Positions 1 through 10,304 of a stretch of 64,000 nt of DNA are shown in pieces. The DNA is from Skeletonema tropicum. Its lineage: Eukaryota; Bacillariophyta; Thalassiosirophyceae; Thalassiosirales; Thalassiosiraceae. Position numbers and translations under genes: made by a program. Each line of letters starts with the position of its first letter. The stretch's first letter is position 1. The stretch spans positions 3,534,001 through 3,598,000 of the forward strand of contig CM074132.1 of the NCBI GenBank assembly GCA_037178625.1, given 5' to 3'. The notes under the pieces are model-generated. The model was not told the DNA's origin and ran no database searches. It saw only the letters and a program-made list of their open reading frames with translations.

Positions 1-1
1 T

Positions 2-331
2 CAAAATCGACAGTCCAGGGAATTATTATCTTCCATGGTTGCCTTGACTGATATGGAAGCGGCATTGACAAGTTCCATGCATAACTCGACTCGTCTTCTC
101 ACTGGTGTGTCGTCGCATCATATGAACACAAACCATGGCTCAGTGTTTGGAGACACAGACACTATTGAATATATGAAAAATCTGACGAATGATAGCTTCC
201 GTACCGGAGAGAAACCTCTTGAAGACTGGAGTCTCTTTTATTGCGGTGGCTCGACTGGAATCAATAAGAATCTGAAGGATATCTCGAAGCGATATGACAT
301 TGATCTCGCCGTGGAGAAGTTTGATTGGTAA
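2..331 (+). CDS. NADPH oxidase / ferric reductase-like protein, C-terminal end (partial)
   Basis: The window opens inside this gene; only the last 109 codons are present, ending at TAA 329-331. The reading frame starts at base 2. The C-terminus is very close to that of the complete gene at 18815-21775: both have SSMxxLTDMEAAL-like and GSVFGD segments, then EKPLEDWSxFYCGGS and the terminal KRYDIDLAVEKFDW. In NOX/FRE proteins this tail is the end of the NAD(P)H-binding lobe, where FYCG is a conserved cofactor-side motif. The two genes are paralogues about 21 kb apart in the same orientation. Their downstream neighbours differ, so only the gene, and not its surroundings, is shared as far as can be seen. 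Catalytic heme and FAD parts lie outside the window. Confidence 0.85.
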   Translation, partial: QNRQSRELLSSMVALTDMEAALTSSMHNSTRLLTGVSSHHMNTNHGSVFGDTDTIEYMKNLTNDSFRTGEKPLEDWSLFYCGGSTGINKNLKDISKRYDIDLAVEKFDW

Positions 332-506
332 GCAAGTGCATTTCATGTATACGATATACAAGTATTGATAGCCCACATTAGATAGATGGATAAATTAGGT
401 ACTCATGCTTCATACTATGGCTCCTGCAAACACTCTACACAGCCGACGAAGAGCAGCAAAAGTTTGCACAAACCCGAGAATAGATAGCTTGCATCCTTCC
501 AGTATC

Positions 507-1406
507 TCATCCCGCCTTCTTCGCACTAGAATAACCTTTTCCTTTCAAATACTCCAATATCTTATCCGAATGCGACCCCTGCAACTCCAACACACCCTCC
601 ACCAAAGCTCCACCCCCACCAAGCATAGTCTTCATTTCTTTCAATAATACCTTCCGTTCCTTAAATGGCAATGTCATGCCCTGTACCATTGTCACAGTCT
701 TGTTTCCACGTTTGGCTACTCGGATTTGTATTGCTTGCTTCTCTGGCGATTGGTGATTGGATGTGGTTGTCTCTACATTGCTTGTTATGTTGCCCCCTGC
801 AGTTCGTTGTTTTTGTAACCTTGCTGCCTTTGGTGATAGCTTCTTCTTTTTCTGTCCAATTGTATTATTATTATTATTTCTCATTTCTCGAGGTAATAAT
901 GTTCTTTGCTTTGTTACCTAAGCGTGACGATATATTATTATTTCATCCGAACATGCACGCATTTGGTGTTACTTATCATGAGCTCTCCAACAAAACACGT
1001 GGATGGACAAACTAGATAACACAGCACAACAACTCACCTTCTCATCAAGCTTATCAAAATCAATATTCTTAAATTTGTCCTTGATCGTTTTCTTCTTTTG
1101 CTTATACGCTCCCGATTTGAAGTTTGCAGCACCCCTTTCCCTCTCTCGTCGTCTCCGCTCCTTTTTGCTCATGTTGTAAGTGTCCTCTTCTTCATCTTTG
1201 TTTGGATTAATACCGTCAATGTTTCCACCAATGACGATGTACTTTCTTGCTAGGTGGAGCGTGGTAGTGCTGTCTCTGCTAATATGAAGATTATTTATTG
1301 GTGATTGCAACATGAAGGCATCGATAGTAGCTGATGGGTGCCACGTGAGGAAGATTGCTAGCGCGGCAAGCCCACCGAAGTGAGCCGAGGATGAAGTCGC
1401 CGTCAT
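507..1406 (-). CDS. SUI1-domain (eIF1/YciH-like) protein with putative plastid presequence, 2 exons
   Basis: Two exons are inferred: 1406-1038 and 917-507, with a 120-bp intron (donor AAG|GTGAGT, acceptor TTAG|GTA, phase 0), giving about 259 residues. The C-terminal ~75 residues are a SUI1 fold: IQIRVAKRGNKTVTMVQGM, then LLKEMKTMLGGGGALVEG and LELQGSHSDKILEYL. SUI1 proteins bind the small ribosomal subunit and monitor start-codon choice. The N-terminus has a hydrophobic stretch (GLAALAIFLTW) and IDAF-ML, which resembles the signal peptide plus AF cleavage motif used for diatom plastid import; this targeting is inference. The middle (about residues 60-115) is highly basic with a KKERRRRERER run. 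A second acceptor AG nine bases inside exon 2 would keep the frame. The exon 2 ATG at 884 alone would give a 125-residue form without presequence. Confidence 0.8.
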
Positions 1407-1572
1407 ATTAATTATTATTATTCACGCACCAATGCAAAGAAGAGTGAAGCAACCAACCAACCAACCGCAACCAACCAGCAAGAAGCAAGAACTCTAGAAC
1501 TGGAGTGAGAGCATGAGGCATGAGGCATGAGGTGCGTGCTATTGGATGAATGAAGGAGATGGACGACGTGTC

Positions 1573-1707
1573 CCTGAAGAATGAATGACGACGAATGCGA
1601 CAAAGCCTTGCTGACGTGGCACTTATGAAATGTTTGTTCAGTTGTGAATTGTGAGTGATAAATGATGAGAGATTGTAAAAGTCAGAAGAAAAGTTTGTGT
1701 GTGTGTG
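1573..1707. repeat. dispersed repeat block, uninterrupted copy
   Basis: This block is nearly identical to 7031-7080 plus 7614-7719. It includes GAATGACGACGAATGCGACA, TTGTTCAGTTGTGAATTGTG and a run of TG repeats. Here it is continuous across GGCACTTATGAAATG; in the other copy a 528-bp element sits at this point. It lies upstream of the SUI1-domain gene but in the opposite orientation relative to the nearest gene of the other copy, so a shared promoter role is not supported. The rest of 1407-2349 shows no convincing gene. Confidence 0.8.
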
Positions 1708-2349
1708 GTAGAGAAGCACAAGCGCAAGGCGAAATCTGGTAGAGAAGACGCGCTCGGACCTCGCGGGGAAATGTAATTTCCTTTGTGACATTAAGTAGGT
1801 GAGTATCGTATTGTATCTAGTTAGTTGTGTCTGTTTTCGACCTTATTTTTCATTTTACACAGGAAAAAATACTTAGTTGATTGATTAGATATTTTTCACA
1901 CTTTAGGACTTTGGATTGGCTTGGTTCTCACAGATTTGTTTACAGAGAATTGGGTCTTGCTTGTTTGCACTTTTGTTTGGAGCAGATCAGCTCGTCTCAT
2001 ATTCTTTACAACGAATTCTTTAATGTACATCAACATCAACCAACCCAATCGGCCACAATATTTTGGATATCGCATCTTGATCTTATTGGTAAGTCTCTCT
2101 GGTGTACAGAGGCAGAGGCAGAGGCTTTGTTGCTGCTACTCTCTCCTTTCTATTCTGTGCTATTTTTCGGCCGACCGCTAACATTTTTGCTCCACATCCA
2201 CATCTCCGATGGCCTACGCAAACGCAAAATGATGAATCTCACTAAAATCTCATCAAAATCATATGCATATGCCATAAACTGCACAACCCTACTTGTCATA
2301 CACTCTGGGTCCTTCGATGTTAGTTTTGGTACTGAACCATAATATCAAA

Positions 2350-4940
2350 ATGACTTCCTTCGCCATCACAACACGACGTCTCTACCTACTCACTGCACTG
2401 GGATGTGCAAACATTTCGTCTCCATCACTTCTTGTTGCTGCATCCAACTCCAACCGAATCATCCGGGTGGCGCAGTGATCTCAATTGGGACGGCTTGGCT
2501 TCAAAGCTTAGTTCGTCGGCATCTCTCATCGACACCTCCTTCAAAAACTACACAGATGAATGTCTCCCTGAGTATTCTCAGACTCCTCCGACAATGCATG
2601 CCATGATTGATCAGCCGTCAGGGATGTGCTTGAATGCCTATCCAATGGTTGGGAAATGAGTTGGCCGCGCCCTAGCAATTACAGCCATATGAATGGAACA
2701 TTTAATCAATTGGTGGATGACGGTTCCAAGCCGGAGCTCATGCAATCCTTTATGGATGATGACACCAATCCAAGTCTCGACCTCCCTTCCAAGGTCTTGT
2801 TTCCTAAACTTGCCTCAGATATTGTCAAAACTGTTCAACCATCGAAATCAGTGTCAAGAACAGCGGCCACAGTTATTCAGGTTCATCAAGCAAGAAGAAT
2901 ACTCTCCTCTTGAATATGAATCGATACACCCACTATGCTCCAGACGGAATCACAGACTGTGACGCAGTCCTCTTGAGTACCGCTGTAGCTGATGATGATG
3001 ATTTTAGTAATCAGGCATGCCTTCTGGCGTTGGCGAGGGGCAAGTCCAGTCTAATTCGTGTCGGCGGAGGCGAGAATTTTGGTAAGTTTTGGATTAGTTA
3101 GTTTAATTACTTTGCCATGTGACAATGCCTGAAAATGAAAAGAGTTCTCATCAGCCTAATCCTCTATCGCTCTTCCTTTTGCTTATGCGCCGACCTCAAA
3201 TATAATTCTTTCTTAATGAAATAGACAAGGTATACCGCGCAGTGGTAGCCGCTAATCTAGCATTGGATGAGTACAAGTATCACTTAGTAGGTGCCGCAGT
3301 TGGTACCGTTTCTCCGAGTAAGTTGTATCTGCAGTTTTGTTCTTGATAGATTGATAGATGCCGATCTTCTTCTTCCTAACCATTTTCTTATAATACTGCA
3401 GTGGGGTGGCATTGGCAAGGTGGCCACGCAGGTACAAACGGAGGCCGATTGTATGGTACGTGTGGCTACGTGTTTCATTTTCAACTTGCTTCCTACTTCC
3501 TGTTCCCTCGACGTATCGTGCAAATCAGATACACGTACATTCCTTATTCATATTGATTCATCTTAATACTGCCTCTCTTCTCTCCTTCATCCATTTTGAT
3601 TGATCTGGTATGGGCGTAGATCAGGTACTGCAAGTGGAGATGGTGCTGCCCAATGGTTATCATGTCAAATTTGGCCCCACAGAATGGGAGGACGCAACTG
3701 CAGATGGATTCATTGTCCCTCGCACGACAGTTGTTTCAGGAGTGTGCCGAAGCAACCCTGATGAAGAAGACGAGGAGAAATGGATCTGGGAGACCTGCCC
3801 CAAAGACTTTGATATTAATTTTGGTGATCTCTGGTTTGCCGTCAGAGGTGGTGGAGGAGGAACTTGGGGTGTGGTGACATCTGCGTCTCTTCAGCTTCAC
3901 GAGTATCTTCCTTACAAACAATTCGGATTTGGAGTGGAGGAGTGCTCTCCCCTTCTTCCAAAATTTAATGAGTTTGTGGCAAAGTACCTCACGACGCCAT
4001 CGGTTTTGAATGTGACTAAGGAGAGCAGCCTCGCTTGTGGGGCTCCTGGGAGTCCGGCGGGGACTATTATATGTTGTTATGGCGAAGAAGACGTCGTGGG
4101 AGCTTGGGCAAGGTTCCTAGAGCTGAACAACTTGCCCCTAGAATCTTCATCATGTCTTGTCAGGGCCCCTGATGCCAAGAGCTATGCAGAGACTACTATC
4201 TTGATGGGACAAAAAAGCAGATTTCCTGGCAAAGTTCCAGATATTCTTCCTCCTCCATTGATGGTTGATTCTACAATTGGTTTCGTGTTGGTCCCACAAT
4301 CTTGGATCGATGAAAGCGAAGAAAACATCAAACTTTTCCTCGAGAATGGGAATTTCCCATACTATTCTCATGGAGTTGCTACTGCCAGCTTTTCCGATCA
4401 AGCCAATTCACTTTCCCAGTCTCAGCGCGATGCTGTGCTGCAATGGCATATTTCTTTTTCCCTCACGATGAAGCTGGAGAAACCAACTTTTGGGGCAATA
4501 TTTTCCCGAAGATGTATGACATTTCCGACAAGACCAAGTTCCCTCCTGCTTTCGGGGCTAACCATGTTGGGCCTTATCTCACCGGGCCCCTCAAGGAAGA
4601 CTGGACGAAGGCTTGTCCTCGAGAATGGACATTTCAGGAGCGCAAGGAAAAGTGCATCTCTTCTCAGGAAGCAACCTACGGAACAGAACTACTCAACCGT
4701 CTTGAGGCAATCAAAATGGCTGTTGACCCCAATTTCATGTTCAACTGCCACAACTGCATCGGAAATAATCTTGATTTGGCCAAGGCATCTCACTCTCAGG
4801 ATGACGAGATTGTTCCTCCTACAACTATGACAGCGAATCCATCTGATGAGCCGTCTAGTGCATCTGTTGCGTCCTTTCACGCAGCCGCAGCTGCAATCTC
4901 CGCAACTGTGCTTAATTTGTTTTTCCTCGTCCTATTTTAA
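2350..4940 (+). pseudogene. FAD-linked (PCMH/berberine-bridge-type) oxidase, frameshifted, with GPI-like tail
   Basis: ATG 2350 opens a signal-peptide-like N-terminus. Coding similarity then moves between frames near 2465-2475, 2655, 2840 and 4440. Recognisable parts in order: LPSKVLFPKLASDI, the flavin-attachment segment VKNSGHSYSG (His normally bonds covalently to FAD in this family), GGHAGTNGGRLY, DQVLQVEMVLPNG, FAVRGGGGGTWGVV and a BBE-type C-terminal region with EWTFQERKEKC and a final CHNC. Three introns look genuine: 3082-3224, 3318-3401 and 3456-3619 (the last acceptor is uncertain; GTAG at 3616-3619 is chosen). Near 2840 about eight residues usual for the family are missing as well as the frame. 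The protein would end in a Ser/Ala-rich stretch and a hydrophobic tail typical of GPI anchoring. Either the gene is decayed or the assembly has several indel errors; the intact splice sites and long open stretches leave the second open. Confidence 0.7.
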
Positions 4941-5553
4941 GAGGCTGCCGTAGCAGTAGCTCGGGCGCACCAGTATTCTTGACATGACACAAGTTGTTTC
5001 AGAAACTATCAAAGGCACTTCCTTCCTTTCTCTAGCTGTAGCTGCATCCAGAGCTTGTTTTAGTGCTGTTCTTCGTAATAAAAAGTTTGCTTAAGAGTAA
5101 TAAAACATTATTATGCGAATTAAAATGATGGAGTATCACCCTATCTCTCTCTGAGCTCGCTCTCGCTCTGTGAGAAGAAGAAAGGATATGAACAAAACCC
5201 GACCGAAATTATTTGCGAGCGCTGAAGCTGCGAGCTGCATGCGCCCCGCCCGTCCCCTCTACAATAATATATACTCGAGATCTTCAGATTCGGCCTTTCC
5301 GTCTGACTACACACAAATGCCTCAGTCAAATCACGGTCAAATCCTCCCGGCGATCTTTTACAGTACACACAAATTCCAATCTTGTACAACTTATAGGATG
5401 TGGATACGCATGATCCTGTTTGCAATACGATGGCTGGGGTTGAGACTGTGAATCCAGTCCTTCACGTGACGAACTTCAAAGATTGAAAACGGGCTCTGGC
5501 TCGAAACTAAAGCGATGACTCCTTTCATTCCCAATGCCGTATCTGCTTCCTTG
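4941..5553. other. intergenic, no gene seen
   Basis: Between the oxidase stop and the 3' end of the minus-strand gene. AATAAA-like motifs near 5077-5105 could serve polyadenylation of the oxidase transcript. A short CT/GA-rich stretch lies at about 5140-5180. No ORF here has recognisable protein features. Confidence 0.5.
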
Positions 5554-6298
5554 TCATATTCCCTCGCCATCTACCTCTGCAATAGTTGCCGATTTTGTAT
5601 TGTTCAATTCCACAATACATTTCAGACGGACATGCCCCAAGAAACGTTTCTTCACAATATAATTGGCTGCCTTCGAAAGACTGTCGTACTTCAACTCATC
5701 CTTGCCTATCTTCCCATCCCTAACACACGTATATTGAGATAGTGTGTGCACTGTAATAATGTGCAATTTGATAAAACAAAGCAGAGTATGTGAGAATATA
5801 CACAGATCCACACCCACTAATATAATACATCATATACACTACTCACCCCACTCCTGATTGATAATTTCCTTCCCTGCTTAACTTCCTTCTGAATAGTGCG
5901 TCTAAGCAGTGCCCCAGATGGTTGAACTCTGACTCCAAGACTTCACACGGTTTCATCTTTTCATTTAAGATCTTTTCCTCTATATCGGTGATGTCGTCTA
6001 GTGATGACTTCTTCTTATTCTCTTCGATCTTCTTTTTCCACCTCAAGCGCGCATCGTTCTTCTTTGCATTGACACGGGTGATACATGTATTGTATAGTTC
6101 ATGGTCTTCCTCGAACAGCGTCATTCGATAATCTTCGATTACATTATCCACCTCATTCTCCTCTGGATAAGTCTCAAACGTATCCCCATTCTCTATTAAA
6201 CATACTCGATGTGGCAGTAGCGAGAGATTTCGTCTTTCGTCACCTTTCCATTTATATACGAACTTTGCAGATAATAATATATGCTTCCCCTGATACAT
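5554..6298 (-). CDS. hypothetical protein, 2 exons
   Basis: Exon 1 is 6298-5847 and exon 2 is 5719-5554, with a 127-bp intron (donor GG|GTGAGT, acceptor TTAG|GGATGG, phase 2); the join gives 205 residues in one frame, ending in TGA. I do not recognise the family. Residues 1-60 are mixed hydrophobic/basic (FVYKWKGDERRN), 60-110 are acidic and then strongly charged (RLRWKKKIEENKKK), and the C-terminal 60 residues (ANYIVKKRFLGHVRLKCIVELN) could be a small beta domain. No signal peptide or membrane segment is visible. An upstream TAG|CAA acceptor-like site would allow a further 5' exon in frame, so the start is uncertain. The clean splice sites and frame continuity support a real gene. Confidence 0.55.
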
Positions 6299-6333
6299 TA
6301 TTAGTGTTTTGTGTTTTGTGCGTGAAAATTGCT

Positions 6334-6361
6334 AAATGGTACCGCGGCGACGGTACCATTT
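6334..6361. repeat. perfect 11-bp inverted repeat (hairpin)
   Basis: AAATGGTACCG at 6334-6344 and its exact complement at 6351-6361 flank a 6-base loop. It lies 36 bp upstream of the start of the minus-strand gene at 6298, so it could be a 5' UTR or promoter structure, or a mobile-element relic. Confidence 0.7.
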
Positions 6362-6758
6362 GGTTCCCGCCAGTAGATAGTGGTGCGTTTGTGGTCCTGC
6401 TTCTTCTCATCAGAGTGAATGCGCGTCTCCTCTTTAGTGATACGTTTGCTACTACGAGTCTGTATTTTCAATGATGGCGCTTTGTGGTATTATTGTTGTA
6501 GAAGGTTGTAGAGCTGTAAGTTGTAAATAATAATAATATCGCTCTTTTCCATTGCCATAACAATACCAAGTTGGCGCTTGGATTTCTGCTGCGTACTTAT
6601 TACACGAAACCTGCACGACGAAAAAGTGCACGACATCATCTGAAAATCTCGAAAGCGTGCTAGTTCCAGTTTTTCCCGCCAGTACAATACTCCTATCCCG
6701 AGCCAAGGCTACAGAAATTTTTAACGTAGGAATTCTATATGTCAAATTTGAGCCATTG

Positions 6759-6962
6759 AAATGCGGCACAGCTGCCACATTTGACTTTTTGTTTGGGCGT
6801 ACCAATTCCTACGTGATTACTCGCTTGACTCGCGCGGCCAGCTGATGGGCGATTTGGCGTTCGTTAGATTCCGAGGTGGACCGGCGGTAGGAATTATTTT
6901 AGCGATTCATGTACCAGAAAATTTCTGTAGCTCTACACAAATGTGGCATCGCTGCCACATTT
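6759..6962. repeat. two copies of a GGCA/TGCC palindrome inside a small foldback
   Basis: AAATGCGGCACAGCTGCCAC (continuing TTT to 6782) and AAATGTGGCATCGCTGCCAC (continuing to 6962) are near-palindromes followed by the same TTTGAC. They lie between inverted CTACAGAAATTTT (about 6709) and AAAATTTCTGTAG (about 6918). The arrangement suggests a short foldback element of about 220 bp. No gene is seen from 6299 to 7030. Confidence 0.5.
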
Positions 6963-7030
6963 GACCGGGATCTTGTCTTCTGTGCCACACGAAGTGGGAT
7001 CAGGGATATGTATGTATCGTGTGTCGTGTG

Positions 7031-7719
7031 CCTGAATGAATGACGACGAATGCGACAAAGCCTTGCTCGCGTGGCACTACTTATGCCCAGACAGACCTCA
7101 AATCCGTCGGCCGGGCCCATTTTTTAGAGACCTCCAGCATGACAGCCGCCTAATACTTAAGCCCATATTTTGTTGTCAATAACTTTTACTATGATGGAGA
7201 TACATACTTAACCATTGGTACTAACCTGTAGAGTATGTTTAGGAGAGCATATGGTATCCAAGAATCGTGGTAATATCTTATTTTCTCGCCGAGATATGCA
7301 TTTTGGGGTTTACTATGAGCTTGTCTAACTTTGCTTTATTGATGGACAAATTTGGCAGGCATGCCCATAGTAAACCCCAAAATGCATACCTCGGCGAGAA
7401 AATAAGATATTAATACGATTCTTGGATAACATATAATCTAATGAACATACTCTAAAGGTCTTCATCACTGGTTTAGCATATATCTCTGTTATAGTAGAAA
7501 TAAAATTTAAGTGTTACTTCTAGTTAGGCGGCTATGTTAGCTGTAGCATGGTGGAGTTCTCTAAAAATTGGGCCCGGCCGACGAATTGGTGGCGGGAACG
7601 GAGACTGTCTGGGCTTATGAATGTTTGCTATTTGTTCAGTTGTGAATTGTGAGTGATAGATGATACATAGAAGATGAGAGATTGTATTAAAGTCAGAAGA
7701 AAAGTTTGTGTGTGTGTGC
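7031..7719. repeat. dispersed repeat block, copy interrupted by a MITE
   Basis: Second copy of the block at 1573-1707. Bases 7031-7080 match its first part and 7614-7719 its second part; the interval is an insertion. The second part also has small extra segments (for example ATACATAGA near 7665). Confidence 0.8.
7086..7613. mobile_element. 528-bp MITE / foldback transposon
   Basis: Termini are CCCAGACAG at 7086 and CTGTCTGGG ending at 7613. Inverted similarity continues inward through CGTCGGCCGGGCCCA and TTTTTAGAGA to a central foldback where GTTTACTATGAG and CATAGTAAAC, and CTCGCCGAGATATGCATTTT and its complement, pair. CTTATG stands directly on both sides (7080-7085, 7614-7619) as a 6-bp target duplication; TTAT is an alternative if one more terminal base belongs to the element. 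The paralogous block at 1573-1707 has a single CTTATG and no insertion. No coding capacity is seen, so it would depend on a transposase supplied elsewhere. Confidence 0.88.
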
Positions 7720-7848
7720 TTGACACAAAGAGAGCAGCGTTCTCCTTCTGATTGCTATGTAGAGAAGTAAGTAGGAGTACTCTTTTACCAACACCAGGGA
7801 CGACAACACAGCAGCAATGCAAAATAACAGCAAGAACTTATTTACATC

Positions 7849-8253
7849 ATGTCGTCTACAATAATATACCACGAGAACTATCCTCCACCGTGGCGTCCTC
7901 TCCTCATTCTCGTCTTTCCTCTACTACCAATCTTTTGGACGTATCAAATAACCATCACCGACACCACCCTAACATTCGGCTACTCTTACGCGGCTAAAAC
8001 GATCCATCTCAGTGATATCACCTCGGCAACCCCAATCGAACACGTTAATGGGCTCCGAAATTGGGCCGGATGGGGTATTCGATTCAATCTGAGAGGGGAG
8101 ACAGGGTACATTTGCAAGAATGGGAGTGCTGTCAAGATTGCGGTAAAAGTAAAGGATACGAACGGAGGGGAGGAATGTGAACCGAAAATATATGTATTTA
8201 ATTGTAATGAAGCAGCGAGAGTATGTCATATTTTGAACGGCGATGAAGATTGA
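7849..8253 (+). CDS. small membrane-anchored protein with PH-like beta region
   Basis: A 134-residue ORF starting ATG at 7849 and ending TGA. The N-terminus has a proline-rich start and one hydrophobic segment (LLILVFPLLPIFWTY, about residues 18-33). After it comes a beta-strand pattern, ITITDTTLTFGYSY, then IHLSDITSATPIEHVNG, WAGWGIRFNL and a terminal FNCNEAARVCHIL. This layout, a membrane segment followed by a strand-rich domain that ends in a short helix, resembles bacterial PH-like (bPH/DUF) membrane proteins; that is inference from pattern and not a confirmed family. No intron is needed. Its upstream region is the interrupted repeat block with the MITE. Confidence 0.65.
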   Translation: MSSTIIYHENYPPPWRPLLILVFPLLPIFWTYQITITDTTLTFGYSYAAKTIHLSDITSATPIEHVNGLRNWAGWGIRFNLRGETGYICKNGSAVKIAVKVKDTNGGEECEPKIYVFNCNEAARVCHILNGDED

Positions 8254-8510
8254 AGAACATTACATCAACTCTCCATTACCTGTCCGTCTTATCTCGAGCA
8301 ACAGTACACAAGAACAAGAGAGATAGATGCAGCAAGTGAAATGAAGAGATATTATATTCTAGAGCATTGTTCTATGCATAAACACTTCAATCAAAATCCT
8401 AATTCTTATGAATTACTTGTACATAATAGCGAAGAAACGATAACACTCGTCTCCTGCTGTCGTCGAAGAAATCTGAATTTAACTATACAATCATCTCCTC
8501 TCTACCCATC

Positions 8511-9170
8511 TTACAACAACGCGACTGCTCCAACGATTGCAGACACAATTGCAGCGGCGACAATGGCTGAAGAGTGGTTCGCAGTCATGGCACTGTTGAC
8601 TGTCTCTTCTTCAGCTGCTCTGCGACGGATTAGAATGTCATTCTCTCCAATAGAGATAGTATCTTGAAGTGAGTAAGAGAAGCTCTGAACGGGCATGCTC
8701 ATGCTTGAACCAGTTGGCATGGACATTTCAAGAGTGGGCACTGGCATCTTTTCAGCAGATGTCTTGCTGTGTTTCATCACCCTCTGATACGGCAGAGCAT
8801 CATTCTCTCCAGTAGAAGTAGAACCCTTCAAAAGTGGAAACGACAAGCTTTGGCTGTGACTAGGCACGCTCGTACCAGCGGGCATTGACATTTCCAGGCT
8901 GGGGATAATAGTGTTGGGCGCACTTACAGCTGATGGCTTCTTATGCTTTGCGAGGCCACGCTGTTCTCTCTCGTCGGGTAGACCAATGTATGGGTCCACG
9001 ACGTCTTTGCCAGACTCTCCATCATTGTCATTGCGCTGGGGTGTAGAAGAGTAGATTTTGACGGATCGCATGCGACGAGTATGAATTGAGGTTTCTTCGT
9101 GAGAGGCGTATGCCTTACCTGATAGTAGGAGGAGGGTAGTGGTTGTGGCAATGGTAGAGAGCTTCATCAT
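8511..9170 (-). CDS. secreted protein of a tandem DPYxGLPDER family, member 1
   Basis: The start chosen is ATG 9170 (MMKLST...), because the paralogues begin MKLST or MGIST; the frame stays open upstream but shows no conservation there. Residues 1-25 form a signal peptide (LSTIATTTTLLLLSGKAYA). Then comes MRSVKIYSSTP, the family motif DPYIGLPDEREQRG, two related segments SLEMSMPAGTSVPSHSQS and TLEMSMPTGSSMSMPVQS that look like an internal duplication, and a small-residue hydrophobic tail (IVAAAIVSAIVGAVALL) ending at the stop, as in GPI-anchored proteins. About 219 residues. No enzymatic motif is visible. Function unknown; a cell-surface or cell-wall role is inference. Confidence 0.75.
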   Translation of the reverse strand: MMKLSTIATTTTLLLLSGKAYASHEETSIHTRRMRSVKIYSSTPQRNDNDGESGKDVVDPYIGLPDEREQRGLAKHKKPSAVSAPNTIIPSLEMSMPAGTSVPSHSQSLSFPLLKGSTSTGENDALPYQRVMKHSKTSAEKMPVPTLEMSMPTGSSMSMPVQSFSYSLQDTISIGENDILIRRRAAEEETVNSAMTANHSSAIVAAAIVSAIVGAVALL

Positions 9171-9878
9171 TTGTTTTGTACTTCGAACGTATGTGAAAGT
9201 GATTTTATGAGGTGAATTTCTGAAGATGTGAGATGTGACAAAAAAGTATCTCTTGGGTGGAGTCTCGTCTTTTTCTCGGAGTAGAGCATGTTCTTCGCGG
9301 AGTTGAAACACTGTTTTCAAAAATAGCATGGAATTGCACTTGAGATGGATACACAACGAAGGTGATTTCATGAAGATGTGAGGTGGGGTGCTGGGCGGAG
9401 TCGGATTGGAGTAGAGGCACAGTTTTCCTGTGATGACGAAAGTAGTAAACTCCGAGAAATCCAACGTATCGTTTTGTACTTGTAAGTGTTGTACTTTGCT
9501 TGGAGCCAACCTACCTCTCTCTCTCTTAAGAGATCTCTGCCTGTTGAGTCTCTGCAAGAGTTGCTGTCAGTTCTGCATGCTATTCATTTTGATAAGAACA
9601 GGGAGCCATGCAGTTTTGGTACGATTGGGAATTGCAGCATGCTCGTAGCTTTCCTGGATGTAGATTGACGACAAATAAGGATTTTTCTCAGCAATCAACA
9701 AGAGTGACAGACGTCCGTCAGAAGAGAAATGGAGTCAACATAGATAGCCAGAAATGAAGATAAAACTACTACTTATGTATCAATTTTAACAACTAAGAAC
9801 AAAAATACTCATCTCCATCATTCATCTGCTATTGTCGAATAATCGAGATAGATATGGTACTCATCCTCTCTCTAACGC
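9171..9878. other. intergenic between paralogues 1 and 2
   Basis: No gene recognised. Contains GA/CT-rich stretches near 9515-9535. It carries the promoter region of member 1 on its left and the 3' end of member 2 on its right. Confidence 0.5.
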
Positions 9879-10304
9879 TTACACCAAAGCGACGACTGCT
9901 CCAGCGATTGCGGATACAATTGTAGCAGTAGCAACTCCGACTGAAGAGTGGCTCATCACTGTTGCACTGTTATATGCTGCTTCTGCTGCCGCAATTACAG
10001 CTACGGGTAGACCTGCGTTCTCTGCAGCAGGAGCAGTACCTGAATAGGAGAAGCTCTGATCTGTCAAGCGTGCAGCTGTAGTGGGCACTGACATTTCTAG
10101 AGTGGTTAATGACATGGAGAGTTCTTCGAGGCTTCTCTGTCTTCTTTCGTCGGGTAGACCGATGTATGGGTCCACAGCGCCGTGTTCAGTTGTGGAAGAG
10201 TAGAGTTTGACTGATCGCATGCGACTCGTCGACGTGCCTTTGTCAGCGGCGGCGTATGACTCGCCTAATAGGAATAGGGTGGCTGCGGTGGTGGATAGCT
10301 TCAT
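9879..10304 (-). CDS. secreted protein of the DPYxGLPDER family, member 2
   Basis: 141 residues, ATG at 10304. Same layout as its neighbours: signal peptide (MKLSTTAATLFLLGESYAAA), MRSVKLYSSTT, the motif DPYIGLPDERRQRS, one copy of a TLEMSVPTTAARLTDQSFSY segment matching member 1, and a hydrophobic C-terminal tail (VATATIVSAIAGAVVALV) suited to GPI attachment. It is shorter than member 1 because it has a single LEMS segment. Tandem position, same strand and shared motif show local gene duplication. No known domain recognised. Confidence 0.75.
   Translation of the reverse strand: MKLSTTAATLFLLGESYAAADKGTSTSRMRSVKLYSSTTEHGAVDPYIGLPDERRQRSLEELSMSLTTLEMSVPTTAARLTDQSFSYSGTAPAAENAGLPVAVIAAAEAAYNSATVMSHSSVGVATATIVSAIAGAVVALV

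Noticed and set aside
1408..2342. ORFs of 61-153 codons upstream of the FAD oxidase
   Set aside because: No motif, low-complexity content and overlap with a dispersed repeat; judged chance.
9171..9557. N-terminal extension of secreted protein member 1
   Set aside because: The frame is open upstream of ATG 9170, but the signal peptide directly follows that ATG and the paralogues begin at the same place.
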